Source: Nothopassalora personata (lineage: Eukaryota; Ascomycota; Dothideomycetes; Mycosphaerellales; Mycosphaerellaceae). Taken from it: a stretch of DNA of 64,000 nt. Position 1 is the first letter of the stretch; each line of letters opens with the position of its first letter. Position numbers and translations under genes: made by a program. The stretch is taken from positions 124,001 through 188,000 of the forward strand of contig CM066299.1 of the NCBI GenBank assembly GCA_033816765.1. The letters are read 5' to 3'. Below, piece by piece: positions 1-10,607 of this stretch. The notes under the pieces were generated by a model. That model was not told the origin of the DNA and ran no database searches. It saw nothing but the letters and a program-made list of their open reading frames with translations.

Positions 1-250
1 TTCGTGATCGCAATTTAAGTATAGGGGCTTATCTTAGGAGTATATTTTTTTCAATATATAGCTAATAGATATTGATACATTAGTAAAGTAAGTAGTATCG
101 CCCTCGTTAAGTAGATGCCGTGAGCCTTTCATACAAGTTACTACTTACACCTTGTTTGTATAAGCAATCTAACCAAACGAAATAGCACTTACTCCTTCGG
201 TTGTCGCAAGGTTTGTTTGCAAAAAGTTTGTGATGACTTTGTTTATTGAT
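1..250 (+). repeat. Dispersed AT-rich repeat, copy A (cut by window edge)
   Basis: This AT-rich stretch aligns along its whole length with 50814-51060 in the same orientation. Both copies contain the segments 'aggggcttatctta', 'cttacaccttgtttgt' and 'ctgtcgcaa' or a close variant, in the same order, with substitutions elsewhere. It may continue to the left of the window. No ORF or terminal repeat is visible, so it could be a degraded LTR, a MITE or a remnant of a larger element. Confidence 0.7.
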
Positions 251-1694
251 TATTCTGCCTCTGAGTTGAATTGCTTGACTATTACCGGAAATGCGATCAT
301 CTTATAGTCATCACCATAACAAGAACAAGACAGGCCGCTGTTGCGAGCAGAGATTCTGCGAGGCACCCTTCTCAAATGCGCAGACGACTCCGCCATTCCA
401 TGCTCAGCACGCGACTCGGCAGCATCGAACTCTAGGTCTTTATCAGGCTTACATTCTCTGAGTATCAGAGACGACGATATGCCAATACTTCCCGCCGATA
501 CCACAGAGCCACGGCTGTAGCCTTGCCGGCGAGCTTAGGACTCTTTCCTGCCGCCGTGGAACTTGCCACCATAAGCATAAATTCGACCGTTCAAGCACGC
601 AGTAGAGCTGCCGCCGTCTTTCCGACCTCACGCGATGGTTGTATATGATTGGTCGCTTGCATCACTGCATGCAGCAGATCCAACGAAGTCAAAATATTGC
701 TTGACATGCAGCCGTGAGCCTCAAACAAGACTGTGCTGTCGAGAGGATATCTAAGCAGCATTTTTTCAGCCTCATGCGCCCCGAATACACCGATTCAGTG
801 ATGCGGGGTTCTCCAGAAGCTGTCAGATGAGACCAGAACGTCTGGGCGAAGCTTTGCAAGGGCGGCCTGCGGGCATTCAGCAAGCGGAGTTCGATAATGC
901 ATAGAGCGAGCATCCAAAATCCAGTGGGGTGCCTGCCGGAGTATTAAGCATGGACAGAGAATGTTGGCGAGCCGAACATCTAGGCGCTATCACCAGGGAG
1001 GAGAAAACTGTCTCTGTGCCGAAAACAAGGCAACCCACACGGAGCATTGCGGAACGATATAAAGAGGAGTTCCCTTCCTGTCTGCGACGACTATGGTCAC
1101 GGTAGTAGGCTTCACGGAAAGCTCGGGTCCTGAAAAGGAGGAGCCTGAAACATCAAGCTTCCCACAGCCTTTCCGAGAGCGCTTATCACAGTATGTCCGG
1201 ACAGTACGGTACCATTCGACTGAGAGCCTGAAACACCGAGCTAGTCACAGACTTCCTATAGTACTTATCACAGCACAGCCGGACAGTCCGGTACTATTTG
1301 CCATGCTCAGCTGTGCGAAGTCCCCGCTTGTCGCCGTCTGCCTCCGCAATACGCAATAAAGCACAAGATTTCTCCTCACAGGACAGTGCATTGACGTCGA
1401 TCGCTGCAGCTGTTGGGAAGTCCTCTGCATCTTCGGGAGAAATATGCTTAGTTATGACCGCTATTGACGTTTCCACGACAGCGGCAGCTCAAATTTGTTC
1501 TCAACGCAAGCGTAACTTGCCATGACTCTGTGGATACAGTTCGAGTAGACCCCTGAGAAGTCTCCCCCATTGCAAAACCGTTCATCTTCCTCTGCTCATG
1601 TTGGTTCTGCACGATACCAACATTATCGCACGCCTTGTTGCCCTGTCTTATCATCCAGAGATTCCTCATCCGAGATCTGGTCTCCAATCTCAAG
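251..1694. other. Intergenic, no supported gene
   Basis: Only short, mutually overlapping frames on both strands, none with a recognisable domain. A tandem duplication lies at 1141-1300 (listed separately). The final 100-200 bases should contain the promoter and leader of the GH64 gene at 1695, but no clear TATA box can be picked out. Confidence 0.5.
1141..1300 (+). repeat. Imperfect tandem duplication, two units of about 80 bp
   Basis: Unit 1 (1141-1214) and unit 2 (1224-1300) share the order 'gagcctgaaaca', 'gctt/gcta', 'cacag', 'cttatcacag' and a 'ccggacagt.cggtac' block that is itself nearly palindromic. The period is about 83 bp, not a multiple of three, and the frames crossing it look non-coding. 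Function unknown. Confidence 0.6.
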
Positions 1695-3059
1695 ATGAAG
1701 TATCTCTGGCTCTTCACTTGGCTTGTCGCGGCTACAAGCCACTTTGTTTCGGCCAGTGCAGTCTCGTCAAGCGAAGGACTTCTCGATGAAGCAAGCATCC
1801 CTGCTGCGCAATCCGCTGCCACCAGCGCAGAGACTCGTTTTCGCGGCCGGAAGGACCGCCTCATCTCACAACGTCAGGCTTACCCAAACGGCGTCCAAGA
1901 CCAATGTCATCGAGAGATCGAACTCAGCAACCGATGCTTAGGTGGCTCTCGTGGCGAATGCCAAGGGACTGTCAGAGCGTACATCTATGGCAAGCATCCA
2001 GTCAGCGGAGCACACACCTTCATTGGTCCAGACGCTCAGCCCTTCACGCCTGGAGCTGGAGAGCCGCCCCAGGATAGGATCGCCATTCCAATCCCGCAGG
2101 GTCAAAATGTCACCATCCGTACCCCGATGTGCTTGAACAGTGGCCGCATATTCTTCGCATCCAACGACGGAAAGCTTCAGTTCTCTGGCGATCTGCTGGA
2201 CGCTAAGGGTCTCGTAATGCCGTCAGATGCCAACACCAAGGACAGAAGTCGCCATGTGAAATGGTCATTCATGGAGTTCACAGTCAATGGAGCCCAAGGA
2301 ATAACATTCAATCCATCACTCGTCGACTTCGCCGGCCTCCCTCTTGCAATGCGGCTGGAGCATCTCAATCGTGCTCGTTCCCCTGTCGACGTTCTTGGCA
2401 TGAAGGCAGATGCTGTCGCCTCAATCTGCGAGAAGTTGATCCAGCAAGCCAAGGTCGATGGTCAGCCGTGGGATCAATTGTGCGTCTGGAGCGAGGACAA
2501 CAAATCATTCGTCCGGGCCCTCGCTCCGAAAACTTTCGCCAGCATGAACGCGACCGCTTTCGAGAACTACTACCTGCCATACGTCGATCAAGTCTGGGGA
2601 CAGTATACTGGCCAGGATCTTGTCCTCGATCTTGGTGTTGGACAAGGCAAACAGACATGTCGGGTCCACGCCGACCAGATCATGCACTGCGGTGCCACTC
2701 CATTCCCCAAGCCATCTGCGCGGGATATCTTCAGCTGCGACTCGGGTCCTTTCCGCGCCACTTCCAACGGAGTCGTTGATCAGATCATTGCCCGTCTATG
2801 TGCTGGCTTTACGAGAAGCACGCTACATATTGGAAATGTTCATCCCAGCAACCAAGTTCGGCCATCGCAATACTACCAGCATGCTATCACCAACCACTTC
2901 GCCAGGTTCGTGCATGAAGCCAGTCACGAAGGCAGGGGCTACGCTTTTCCAGTCGACTGGGTGAGCCCCCCGAACGCAGCCTCCAGTGACATGGTCCATG
3001 GTCAGTTCACGTTGAAGGACTCAGGCAAGCTGACAGTGACTGTCGGAGGGTGGCGCTAA
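1695..3059 (+). CDS. Secreted GH64 endo-1,3-beta-glucanase
   Basis: A 454-residue protein starting at the ATG at 1695. I prefer this start because it opens directly into a signal peptide (MKYLWLFTWLVAATS) ending around residue 22; an upstream in-frame extension has no such sequence. The body matches glycoside hydrolase family 64, laminaripentaose-producing beta-1,3-glucanases of thaumatin-like fold. Recognisable stretches are 'RTPMCLNSGRIFFAS', 'NPSLVDFAGLPLAM', 'YVDQVWGQYTG', 'FSCDSGPF', 'EGRGYAFPVDWV' and the C-terminal 'DSGKLTVTVGGWR'. The Glu of 'SFMEFTV' and the Asp of 'LVDFAG' sit about where the family places its catalytic acids. It probably acts outside the cell on beta-1,3-glucan of fungal or other walls. 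There is no intron in the frame and no GPI signal. The family call is solid; the substrate role is inferred from the family. Confidence 0.88.
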   Translation: MKYLWLFTWLVAATSHFVSASAVSSSEGLLDEASIPAAQSAATSAETRFRGRKDRLISQRQAYPNGVQDQCHREIELSNRCLGGSRGECQGTVRAYIYGKHPVSGAHTFIGPDAQPFTPGAGEPPQDRIAIPIPQGQNVTIRTPMCLNSGRIFFASNDGKLQFSGDLLDAKGLVMPSDANTKDRSRHVKWSFMEFTVNGAQGITFNPSLVDFAGLPLAMRLEHLNRARSPVDVLGMKADAVASICEKLIQQAKVDGQPWDQLCVWSEDNKSFVRALAPKTFASMNATAFENYYLPYVDQVWGQYTGQDLVLDLGVGQGKQTCRVHADQIMHCGATPFPKPSARDIFSCDSGPFRATSNGVVDQIIARLCAGFTRSTLHIGNVHPSNQVRPSQYYQHAITNHFARFVHEASHEGRGYAFPVDWVSPPNAASSDMVHGQFTLKDSGKLTVTVGGWR

Positions 3060-4727
3060 TAACAAGCGCACGCCGCTGTGTGAGGGAGTTCCTGGCGTCA
3101 CGTGGGCGCATGGTGCGGGACGACTCGGCGTTACGATGGAGAAACGCAATGCGATGCGTTTTAGGCGCTGCACGGAGTGCTGGAGATTTAATGATTGTAG
3201 TGGTGGTAGAGCGTTTTTGAGTCGCAGATGGATATACGCTAATATCTTGTTCCTTGTACTTTGCATACGTCGACCCTCTTCCACAGCATAACCCTTCTCA
3301 CTCATTATGCCCAGCCATTCTGCACGACTGAACGCTGCTCTTTGGACTTCGGACGTTATAGGAGAGTTCAGAATAACCTTTGGGCGTGCGGGGAGCGATG
3401 TCGACATGATGGTCAGGGAGACAGCAGTATAACCCCTAACCATCCCACCCAGCAAAAGGCCCTGCCATTGATCGTCATCTCTTGGGTTGTTGAGGATATG
3501 GAGGAGGTTCGAATCAAAATGTGCTCCTTGTACATACGATCGAGAGCCTGACGGGTTGCGATCAAGGATCTTCTTTTGAGTTCATGGTGCCAGTGCCGAG
3601 TATCTGGTTGGTTGTCGCGGCAACGGCCTTACGGTGTGAAAGTATGTCATTCGTTCGCAATACGTTAGTCCTCGCTCAAATGCGCAACTGTTGCAATGCC
3701 ATGATACCCTCGCGAAACACCAGCTTGAATCTCCGGGGAGTCCATGATCCGGAGCAGTGTGGTCTTGCCGGAGGTATGGAGGTCACGACTACGGCTTGAC
3801 ACGATATCTGCGAGGATATCTAGTATGCGTGAACGGGAGTCTCCGGTGATGAGGAGTAGAATCATGCTGCAGAAGCTTCGTAGGGTCGACAAGTAGTCTC
3901 CAATCGGAGTGTTGGAGCACAGAGGCTTAAGCGAGCATTGGTCTTGCTGCTGATTTACTCTTCGTCTTGTACGCTCGCTCGCTGGGATCTTTCGCGAAGT
4001 CGTGTAGTGGAGGACTTCGTTGGATGCCATCTTGCTATGGGTGAAATGGATCGTCATGCCGTCTTTTGGAGGTTTCGTCAAGGTTTTATCGAGCTCTGCT
4101 TTCGCTATCTGGTTTCACCTGGCTTCTGATCTTAGAGATGCAAACTGCCAGCCTGGTGCGCGAGTTTCACCATCCTATCGATGCTCGAGAAATGGCTTAT
4201 GGAGGGTCTTCGTGGCGACACTTCGCGCTGTTAGGCCGCTGAACTTCACGCTCTTGCTCGATAGTGACGAGCTGTAAGACGTCGGTCTCTTCTGGTACCA
4301 GGAGAAGTTTGACGAAGGACAGGCCGGAAAGGGAATCTGCAGACCGGCGTCTTGCTGATGAAGGTTGGTCTTTGTGTCCGCATCCTGCACACTGTGCCCC
4401 GTTGATGACCTCAGAAATCGCAGACGTGACTTGATGCTGACAATTCTTGTGCGCAAGCCTCTCTCTGCTCGCATAGACCATCGCTCAGTGAGCGTGATGC
4501 ATATATGCCGCGGGAATCATCAGTGTAAGAGAGATCGTAGGAAAGCCAGTCATGTTGTCATACGTGGCGACATTATGCCCTGTGACCACACCAGTATGCT
4601 GGGCGGCAACAGGGTCGTCGCAGGGTGCGACTCCTCCTAGGACAAAAGGAGACGGGACCCATGGACGCCCGACCGTTTATATCACAGCCACCCACATTGC
4701 TCTGCGCTCACAAGCTCCTCTCTTCAC
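3060..4727. other. Intergenic, no supported gene
   Basis: Several frames of 90-144 codons overlap on both strands (for example 3665-4081 on the minus strand), but none shows a domain, a consistent codon pattern or a clear start context. The first 200 bases would hold the GH64 3' UTR. Otherwise nothing seen. Confidence 0.5.
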
Positions 4728-5012
4728 ATGAGCACCGCTGCGAGTCTCAGGTCAATAGTCCAAAACTGTGTACTGTGCATGCAGCATCCCAGAGTCTTTG
4801 ATGTGACTATGACAACAGTAGCCTCAAAGGCTCCTGCGACGCTTACTCGAGAGAACATCGCGCGCTATCGATCTTCAACGCTGCGAAGAACCTTCTCTGA
4901 GCCAGAAGTGGCTATGTTGGAAGGAAGAGGGAAAATTTGGAGGAGATGGTATGATAACGTTTTGCGGGAGGTTGCGAGACCGCACTTCGTGAAGACCTCT
5001 GGTCTGGAATGA
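4728..5012 (+). CDS. Possible small hypothetical protein (94 aa)
   Basis: A short ORF with an ATG in acceptable context (cacATGagc) about 50 bp downstream of a TATA-like 'tttatatcac' near 4674. The product is rich in Arg, Ser and Thr with a C-terminal 'IWRRWYDNVLREVARPHF' that could form an amphipathic helix. No domain is recognised, and the reverse strand has overlapping frames of similar length, so this may be chance. Confidence 0.22.
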   Translation: MSTAASLRSIVQNCVLCMQHPRVFDVTMTTVASKAPATLTRENIARYRSSTLRRTFSEPEVAMLEGRGKIWRRWYDNVLREVARPHFVKTSGLE

Positions 5013-5239
5013 TATCGTCGATACTGCTTTACTTTGCCGCAACGACGCAGTGATACCCTTGCAAGCCTTCCTCCAGTATGATTCAACCTCTACTCCACGT
5101 CGGTGCAATAAAACGAACTTCTAGGTCGCCCTTCCAATCGCGCAGAACTTCCTCACCTCTAGCGGCAGCAGAATTATCGACGCTGAATCTCTTTGTCACA
5201 ACGACCAAGGCGGTGCCTTTGTCGACTCAGCTCCACCTA

Positions 5240-5941
5240 CTACACCGCCCTAGCTTTAACTTCGACCCCAACCAGGATCTCGTCCCGAGCAACACAACGA
5301 AGTACCAAATCCCTCACCCCACTCGAGATATCAGCATTACAGGTATCAACAATCACCTCCAGCCATCTCAGTCCTGTGTCAAAGACTAGCCTTCGCGCGA
5401 TCGTCAGTACTTCGTTTGCCGCTTCCTCCTTGAAAAGCCCGTGCTCCAGCTGCACAGTCACACGCGCTCTGGTAATGCGCCGACCGAAGCGCGATTTCTC
5501 GAGACCACAGCTCTTGGCAGTTATGTTATACCAGCGAGCCATGCTGTTATGGAAGCAGTGGAGAGATAGGTTGATCTCAAGGACAAAACCGTGCAAAAAT
5601 GCATCGACGGCAAGATCGTACAAGTGTGGTGTCAAGCCGTGTCTCGAGAGGTAGTATTGGAAATCGTACGAGGCAACGTCTTCGCATCGTTCCGAATGGT
5701 GGAAATTTTGATTTGCTTGCAAGATTGGGCGGTTCTCCTTGAAGATTTGAAGGATGAGTTCGTCAGGAAGGGTGAGGAGATGGCAAGGTTCCAGTCTTTC
5801 GTTATCCTCATCTCCTGTTTCCGCATCGAAGTGTACCACATCAGGCGCGATCGTGGCTGCTAGCTGGGATCGATTGTACAAGACCCTGTTCCTGCCGGAT
5901 ATGATGATGCTTCCAGTGTCGAGGCCCGGATTCTGGAACAT
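5240..5941 (-). CDS. F-box-like hypothetical protein
   Basis: A 233-residue ORF starting at the ATG at 5941. Residues of about 55-70 read 'LLTLPDELILQIFKE', the typical N-terminal half of an F-box, which in fungi usually binds Skp1 in an SCF ubiquitin ligase. The rest has no recognisable repeats (no WD40 or LRR). It contains a hydrophobic 'DAFLHGFVLEINLSLHCF' segment and a 'RRLVFDTGLRWLEVIV' segment. The layout (F-box-like start followed by an unknown body of about 150 residues) is common in lineage-expanded fungal families. Function as a substrate adaptor is inference from the motif. No intron signal is needed. Confidence 0.6.
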   Translation of the reverse strand: MFQNPGLDTGSIIISGRNRVLYNRSQLAATIAPDVVHFDAETGDEDNERLEPCHLLTLPDELILQIFKENRPILQANQNFHHSERCEDVASYDFQYYLSRHGLTPHLYDLAVDAFLHGFVLEINLSLHCFHNSMARWYNITAKSCGLEKSRFGRRITRARVTVQLEHGLFKEEAANEVLTIARRLVFDTGLRWLEVIVDTCNADISSGVRDLVLRCVARDEILVGVEVKARAV

Positions 5942-6656
5942 GACCTTTACGATCCTGCCGATCCTTTGTGAAGTAATTGAGCACTGAAAACCACGACAGT
6001 GAGAGCGGAGCGCAGGTTGAGCTTCGGGATGATGGGCTGTGGGCGAGGCTCTATCACGGATGCTCCAAATGCACGTGTCTAGAATGAGTCGAAAGAAAGC
6101 TACTTTTCGTTACTTCAAGTGTAAAAATACCATGGCTTGAGATACGTTGAGGACATATCGTATTCCCTCAAGCATCGGAATAAAGAGCTTGCCATCATGG
6201 TAGTCATGCAAACATCCTGCGAATCAACACACAGCTGTCCTCACCGCTTAGCAAACATTTCTAAACGAGTCAGAAAGCAGGACACTTTGCAGCACAGCAC
6301 GTTTGATGTACACTTTGAAGAGTCTCGAAGAGCTGGGTTATGTAATGCTTTAATTTGTGCAATTGTGTACGAAAGGTCATTCCACGCAGCCTATTTTCTG
6401 TCTTCTCAACCCTGATGACACTGTACTTTATGCAGAAAGTACCCAGGAGCACTCCGCCTCTATGCTGATTGTATGACTGCCCATCAGTCTGCATCTCTCT
6501 TCGATATTATCGATCCCGTCCGCAGTCCTCAACTTCTCCTTCGCTGCCATTGCCGACCTCTGTGATGTCTATGTCCTCTTCTCCTGCCATGCGACTGGCA
6601 ACAGCCTCTTCTGCTAGGCGTGGCGCGTTCAACGTGGCCGGAGTGCCTTCCATTTG
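5942..6656. other. Intergenic region, no gene seen
   Basis: It lies between the start of the minus-strand F-box-like gene and the stop of the minus-strand Zn2Cys6 gene, so it should contain the terminator of the latter and the promoter of the former. Short ORFs on both strands show no domain. Confidence 0.45.
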
Positions 6657-8051
6657 CTACTCGCGCCCGCCGGTGGTTGCGTCTTCTGCGTCGTCAACCC
6701 TCATGCGCCCAGCTTCGACAGCCCTGGCAGCAGGAGGACGGTGCGTGCTCAGGGTGCAGATGGCCATCGCCATCGAATGGTACCAAGCTGTCTCGTCGTA
6801 CGGCATTGGTTCGGGGCTGTCAAGTACCACGACTTGTGGTCGGCGTCTGTTGTACTGCGGATCAAGTTCACGCAGCCTAGTGACCTCTTCCATCTGAGTG
6901 AACTGAACTCTCAACGCGCGTCCATACTCCAAGAATTGTACCCTGCTGTGATGCAGATGCTTGAGGTAGTTGCGGCGGGTCTGGCCGTCGATCATGACGA
7001 TCGAGTCAAGCACTGGAAGCTGGGCGGTCATCGATTCCTTCAGCAGCTCAAGCTCAATATCTGCAAGCTCGGGGCAGAGTGTCCGAGCCACAACAGTGAT
7101 CGCGCGACCTCCGTGTCCGCGGTCTCCGAAGACTACCACGTAGTAGAGCAGCTTCGCGTAGAACTTGATTAGTGCGTCCTCAACTTCCAAGTATGACTTT
7201 GGCACTTTGTTGTCTGCGAGCATCTGCTTCGCGTACGGGTCATACTCTTCGTTGAGAGCAGCTGGTGACAAGATACTGTAGCCGCTAAATGCATGGGGCC
7301 CGCGAGTGATGGCGAAGTGGTAGAGCGTCAATGCTGCCTCTCCTGAGCCGGTGCCGCGCAGCTGAGCATTGACCTTGAAGGTACTGACGTAGTGGATCTT
7401 CCCGCTGCGCAAGTGCTGGATATCGCGTTGAAGTGGTTCGCTATCGCGTATCTGGCCGTCCTCGTTGAAGATGAGCTGGAAGACACGATTCATCTCGCCA
7501 ACTCTGGAGCGGTTGCGCTGATCGTGCATGATGAGGAGTTGGCGGCTACACTCCTTTGGGTCCAGAAGCTCCAGCATCCACGCGTCGTCAGTTCTGTCAA
7601 TGATGGCAGATTTTAGACCTCCAATCTCGATAGAGTCGCCTTGTTCGTCTATCAGCCAGAAGGTTGCTGAAATATTGGTGCAGCAGGTGTATTTGGCGTG
7701 TTGTGTGTATTGCAGTTCGACGCGTAGGACCCACCAGCCGTTGTTCTTGACAAGCATTGGCATCTCATATGTAGTGGTCGCCAGCACTTCGTCCTCCTTT
7801 GATGTCTTCCGCGCTGTTGTCTCAGCTGTGCGCTTCTCTGTCTTACATCTCTTTGCTGGTCGTTCTGAAGGCGTGGATTCTCCACGATCTTCCATATCCT
7901 GGGTCGTTGGCTGCTTCTGCTCTCTCGTGCCGATGTACTGGATGCAAGGAATGTTCTTGGATTTGCAGTACTCGCATGGATCTCCTCCGTCGCATCCCTT
8001 CTTTTGGTTATAGCAGGCTCGGCAGCGGCGCTTGAAGTTACCAGGCGCCAT
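6657..8051 (-). CDS. Zn(II)2Cys6 protein with GNAT-like core
   Basis: A 464-residue protein from the ATG at 8051; the frame extends eight codons further upstream but only from a GTG. Residues 10-36 form a complete Zn(II)2Cys6 binuclear cluster, with Cys at 10, 13, 20, 26, 29 and 36, so DNA binding in the nucleus is likely. Residues of about 100-315 do not look like the usual fungal transcription-factor middle region. Instead they run 'TFKVNAQLRGTGSGEAALT' followed by 'AFSGYSILSPAAL', a helix and 'YYVVVFGD'. This fits strands 4-6 of a GNAT acetyltransferase, with RGTGSG (232-237) matching the acetyl-CoA motif R-x-x-G-x-G. The same layout recurs in the chromodomain gene at 16870. The C-terminus is charged and unstructured. 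No catalytic claim can be made without a structure. Confidence 0.75.
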   Translation of the reverse strand: MAPGNFKRRCRACYNQKKGCDGGDPCEYCKSKNIPCIQYIGTREQKQPTTQDMEDRGESTPSERPAKRCKTEKRTAETTARKTSKEDEVLATTTYEMPMLVKNNGWWVLRVELQYTQHAKYTCCTNISATFWLIDEQGDSIEIGGLKSAIIDRTDDAWMLELLDPKECSRQLLIMHDQRNRSRVGEMNRVFQLIFNEDGQIRDSEPLQRDIQHLRSGKIHYVSTFKVNAQLRGTGSGEAALTLYHFAITRGPHAFSGYSILSPAALNEEYDPYAKQMLADNKVPKSYLEVEDALIKFYAKLLYYVVVFGDRGHGGRAITVVARTLCPELADIELELLKESMTAQLPVLDSIVMIDGQTRRNYLKHLHHSRVQFLEYGRALRVQFTQMEEVTRLRELDPQYNRRRPQVVVLDSPEPMPYDETAWYHSMAMAICTLSTHRPPAARAVEAGRMRVDDAEDATTGGRE

Positions 8052-9431
8052 GTCTGGAAACGTCGACAGGTCCACGCGTTTGGAGGCAGCGGAGAAAATG
8101 CGCTTCGGAAGATATTAGCTCGCGCCAGGCGAAGCGGAACAGCGTTGCGTGATGTTCACTTACTTTCGGCCGATCGGAATAACAGACTAGCAGGACTCAT
8201 GCAACACAGAACATGTGTTGGGTGATCACCTATGCTGGGAGTATTTCGTCGTCGCGAATTGTCTGCTTTTAAAGTTGGGTTGCGCCTTGAGTTGGTCGCG
8301 ATGTGTCGTGGTGCTTTAAGCTTCCCGCTAATTAGTAACACGTGTCGTGGCATCGGAAGTGAAGTATCACAGCTTTGATTCACTTTCTCGTAGCACGCTA
8401 AAGCTATGCTTGATTCACGTACTCGCTGAGAGATAGACAGCAACTTTGCTGTTCTTGATATGCGCTCGAACCGGTGGACTGTTGGCAGGGGCATCTTCGC
8501 GTTCAAATGTCGCTCCTAGTACGCTGGTCGATATCGGAAAACGCTTATAGTGTATATTATTCTGTTCAGATCGAGAGTATACCTATTACGAGGCTCAATC
8601 GGAAGTAGCCCCACGAGTCGCCTGCATGTGAGTAAGCCTTGGTGTTCCACTTGCTACGAGATGCTCTGCTTGAATCGAAGTCGCCACGTCCAAGGAACAG
8701 CTCTTACCTTGAGTCAAGATTGGAAAGTCGTAACCAGGGCGATAGTGAGATTAAGTAGCAGAGACTTTGTCTCACTTTATACAGGAGGAAGGATATAGTA
8801 CTATTTGTCCTCTTAAGACAAACTCCCTTTGAACATTGAGCGGCCTTTGTGCGAAGGGTCACAGGGATCAGCTACACTGCTGGCACACTGCTTTATCGTT
8901 GAAAGATAGCCCCAAAACACAGTCTGAAGCCCTAAAGATGAGCTGCGAACATCGTCTGGCAGTGATATTAGCGGTTTCAGATCATTGCGAGGCCATGGCT
9001 TTGGATTCCACCCACCAAAGTTCATGTCCATATCAGTCCTAATAACGGTACAGACTTGCCTCGATTCAGAAAAATGATACTTGCACAAGCAGAAGAGATT
9101 AAGCTAGCTTTTGTTACTGCACCGCTTCGACCGTGCACGGCATAGCGTGCGGTGCAGCAACCATACATGTCCGAGGATCGACTCATGCCATGAAATTGGT
9201 AGCAGAAGTGGTATTGGAGGCATGGAGCCCGTTGCGAGAGCTGTGTGGCTCTTATGATCCTTCGATATCAATAATGAATCGCGCATATTTAATGGACATA
9301 TTCACATCAAGTAGTGAATCATTTGAAGGTTGTAACATCAACGCTTTGATGTAATCCGAGGGCGACGACGCATGACCCACTGCCGTGTCATCGCTATATA
9401 TCGTCCAAGCCGCGAACTGTGTCTCACCATC
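8052..9431. other. Intergenic, divergent promoter region
   Basis: It separates two divergent genes (minus-strand Zn2Cys6 protein and the plus-strand gene at 9481). A TATA-like 'ctatatatcg' at about 9393-9402 lies 80 bases before the latter's ATG. No convincing coding frame on either strand. Confidence 0.45.
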
Positions 9432-9479
9432 GTCAAAAGCATTGTCAAAAGCATTTTCAAAAGCATTGTCAAAAGTAAG
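9432..9479 (+). repeat. Four tandem 12-bp units next to a start codon
   Basis: Four consecutive units of 'gtcaaaagcatt' (the third begins with t, the fourth ends 'gtaag') occupy 9432-9479. They end one base before the ATG at 9481 and follow a TATA-like box, so they are probably in the 5' leader. Confidence 0.75.
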
Positions 9480-9480
9480 G

Positions 9481-10122
9481 ATGTGCCGGGAACAACTGCT
9501 GGAACGCGAAGGCCGAGGCTTGCGTGACTATCAACGCTTCTTGTCCATTCGAGAGTGGAACGACCTACGCATCACTGGACATCAGCAACCAGGACACTTT
9601 GACGAAGGTGAGGCGAACGATGATTCAGAGATCGACTTCAACGGCAACGACGGTGATATCCCACCACTGGAAGTGGGGCCAGCGCTGGTTCCAGCGCAAC
9701 TTGTCAGTCTCCAGGACGTGCTTGACAGGATGCACGGTCTGCAGCAGAGCATGAACATGGTTCAAGCTGCGTTGGAGGAGGTGACGAACCTCACCGACGA
9801 GCAGACCAATGCTTCCGTCTCGGGCACTGAGACCAGCAGCGCAGGCACCGTCGCTGATGCGTCTGAAGGCGAAGACAGCGAGGTGCGAGAGAAGGAGGAC
9901 TCGGAAGATGACCTGGCAAGCAACACGGAGCCTTTCCGGGGGATGATGCTTAGCGCTCTGATTGAGCACATGCCAGAATCTATCAACGAAATCACGCCGT
10001 GGGAAGACGACGTACAGGATATGCGCTGTCCACGATGCAATGCCGACATCTACGATGGATGCACGGATCAGTGTGATAGACCGAATGAAGTGTTCGAGAT
10101 TGTGGGAAATCGGGTACTGTGA
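9481..10122 (+). CDS. Acidic hypothetical protein with C-terminal Cys cluster
   Basis: A 213-residue ORF from the first ATG of the frame, just after the 12-bp repeat array. The first 45 residues are basic or mixed ('REGRGLRDYQRFLSIREW'). The middle holds a probable coiled-coil ('QDVLDRMHGLQQSMNMVQA') followed by a long acidic Ser/Glu/Asp stretch. The C-terminus has Cys in the pattern C-x2-C-x7-C-x3-C ('MRCPRCNADIYDGCTDQC'), which could bind one zinc ion. I recognise no family. The neighbourhood of putative nuclear proteins and its composition suggest a nuclear role, which is inference only. Confidence 0.6.
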   Translation: MCREQLLEREGRGLRDYQRFLSIREWNDLRITGHQQPGHFDEGEANDDSEIDFNGNDGDIPPLEVGPALVPAQLVSLQDVLDRMHGLQQSMNMVQAALEEVTNLTDEQTNASVSGTETSSAGTVADASEGEDSEVREKEDSEDDLASNTEPFRGMMLSALIEHMPESINEITPWEDDVQDMRCPRCNADIYDGCTDQCDRPNEVFEIVGNRVL

Positions 10123-10607
10123 GAAAAGGACATGGAAATCGTCTCAGAAGCGTAGCTACGCCTAGTGGAGTAAAAGTGTAGCGAAGGGACTAGCATCAGC
10201 TATCAATTCAGACAGCTATCTTAGCAACACAAACCCTTACTTCTGTAATTTCACTGGCGATCCGCCAGACTCTGGCATATCTCCGCTTTGTACCCGTATT
10301 CGATCCTCTGAGCTGCAATCGTTTCTCTTTGGTACGTTTCCTGCCTGCTCGCTCCTATTGCTCCTTGAGAAACGGCGTCTCGACTGAGGACTTTTCGTGC
10401 TTTCGAGGGAACACCGTGATGACTGTGTCAGTCAAGAGAAGATCACGCAGTGCCTATGTGAGCAGAAAAGCTCGGGCCACGCAGATGAATGGCCTTGGCA
10501 GCAAATTTCTCTTAGCGCCGGAGCTTCCGTGCATGTTTACTCGCGCGGGCTTCGTCCGGTGAGACAGACATTGCACATGCTCCAAAGACACTCAACTGCG
10601 CGACATC
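10123..10607. other. Intergenic, probable promoter of the Myb-like gene
   Basis: 485 bases between two same-strand genes. Pyrimidine-rich tracts occur around 10320-10375. No supported ORF. Confidence 0.4.

Noticed and set aside
3665..4081. Minus-strand ORF with 'SGKTTLL', resembling a P-loop
   Set aside because: The required Gly five residues before the GK is absent, and no other GTPase/ATPase motif is in the frame; probably chance.
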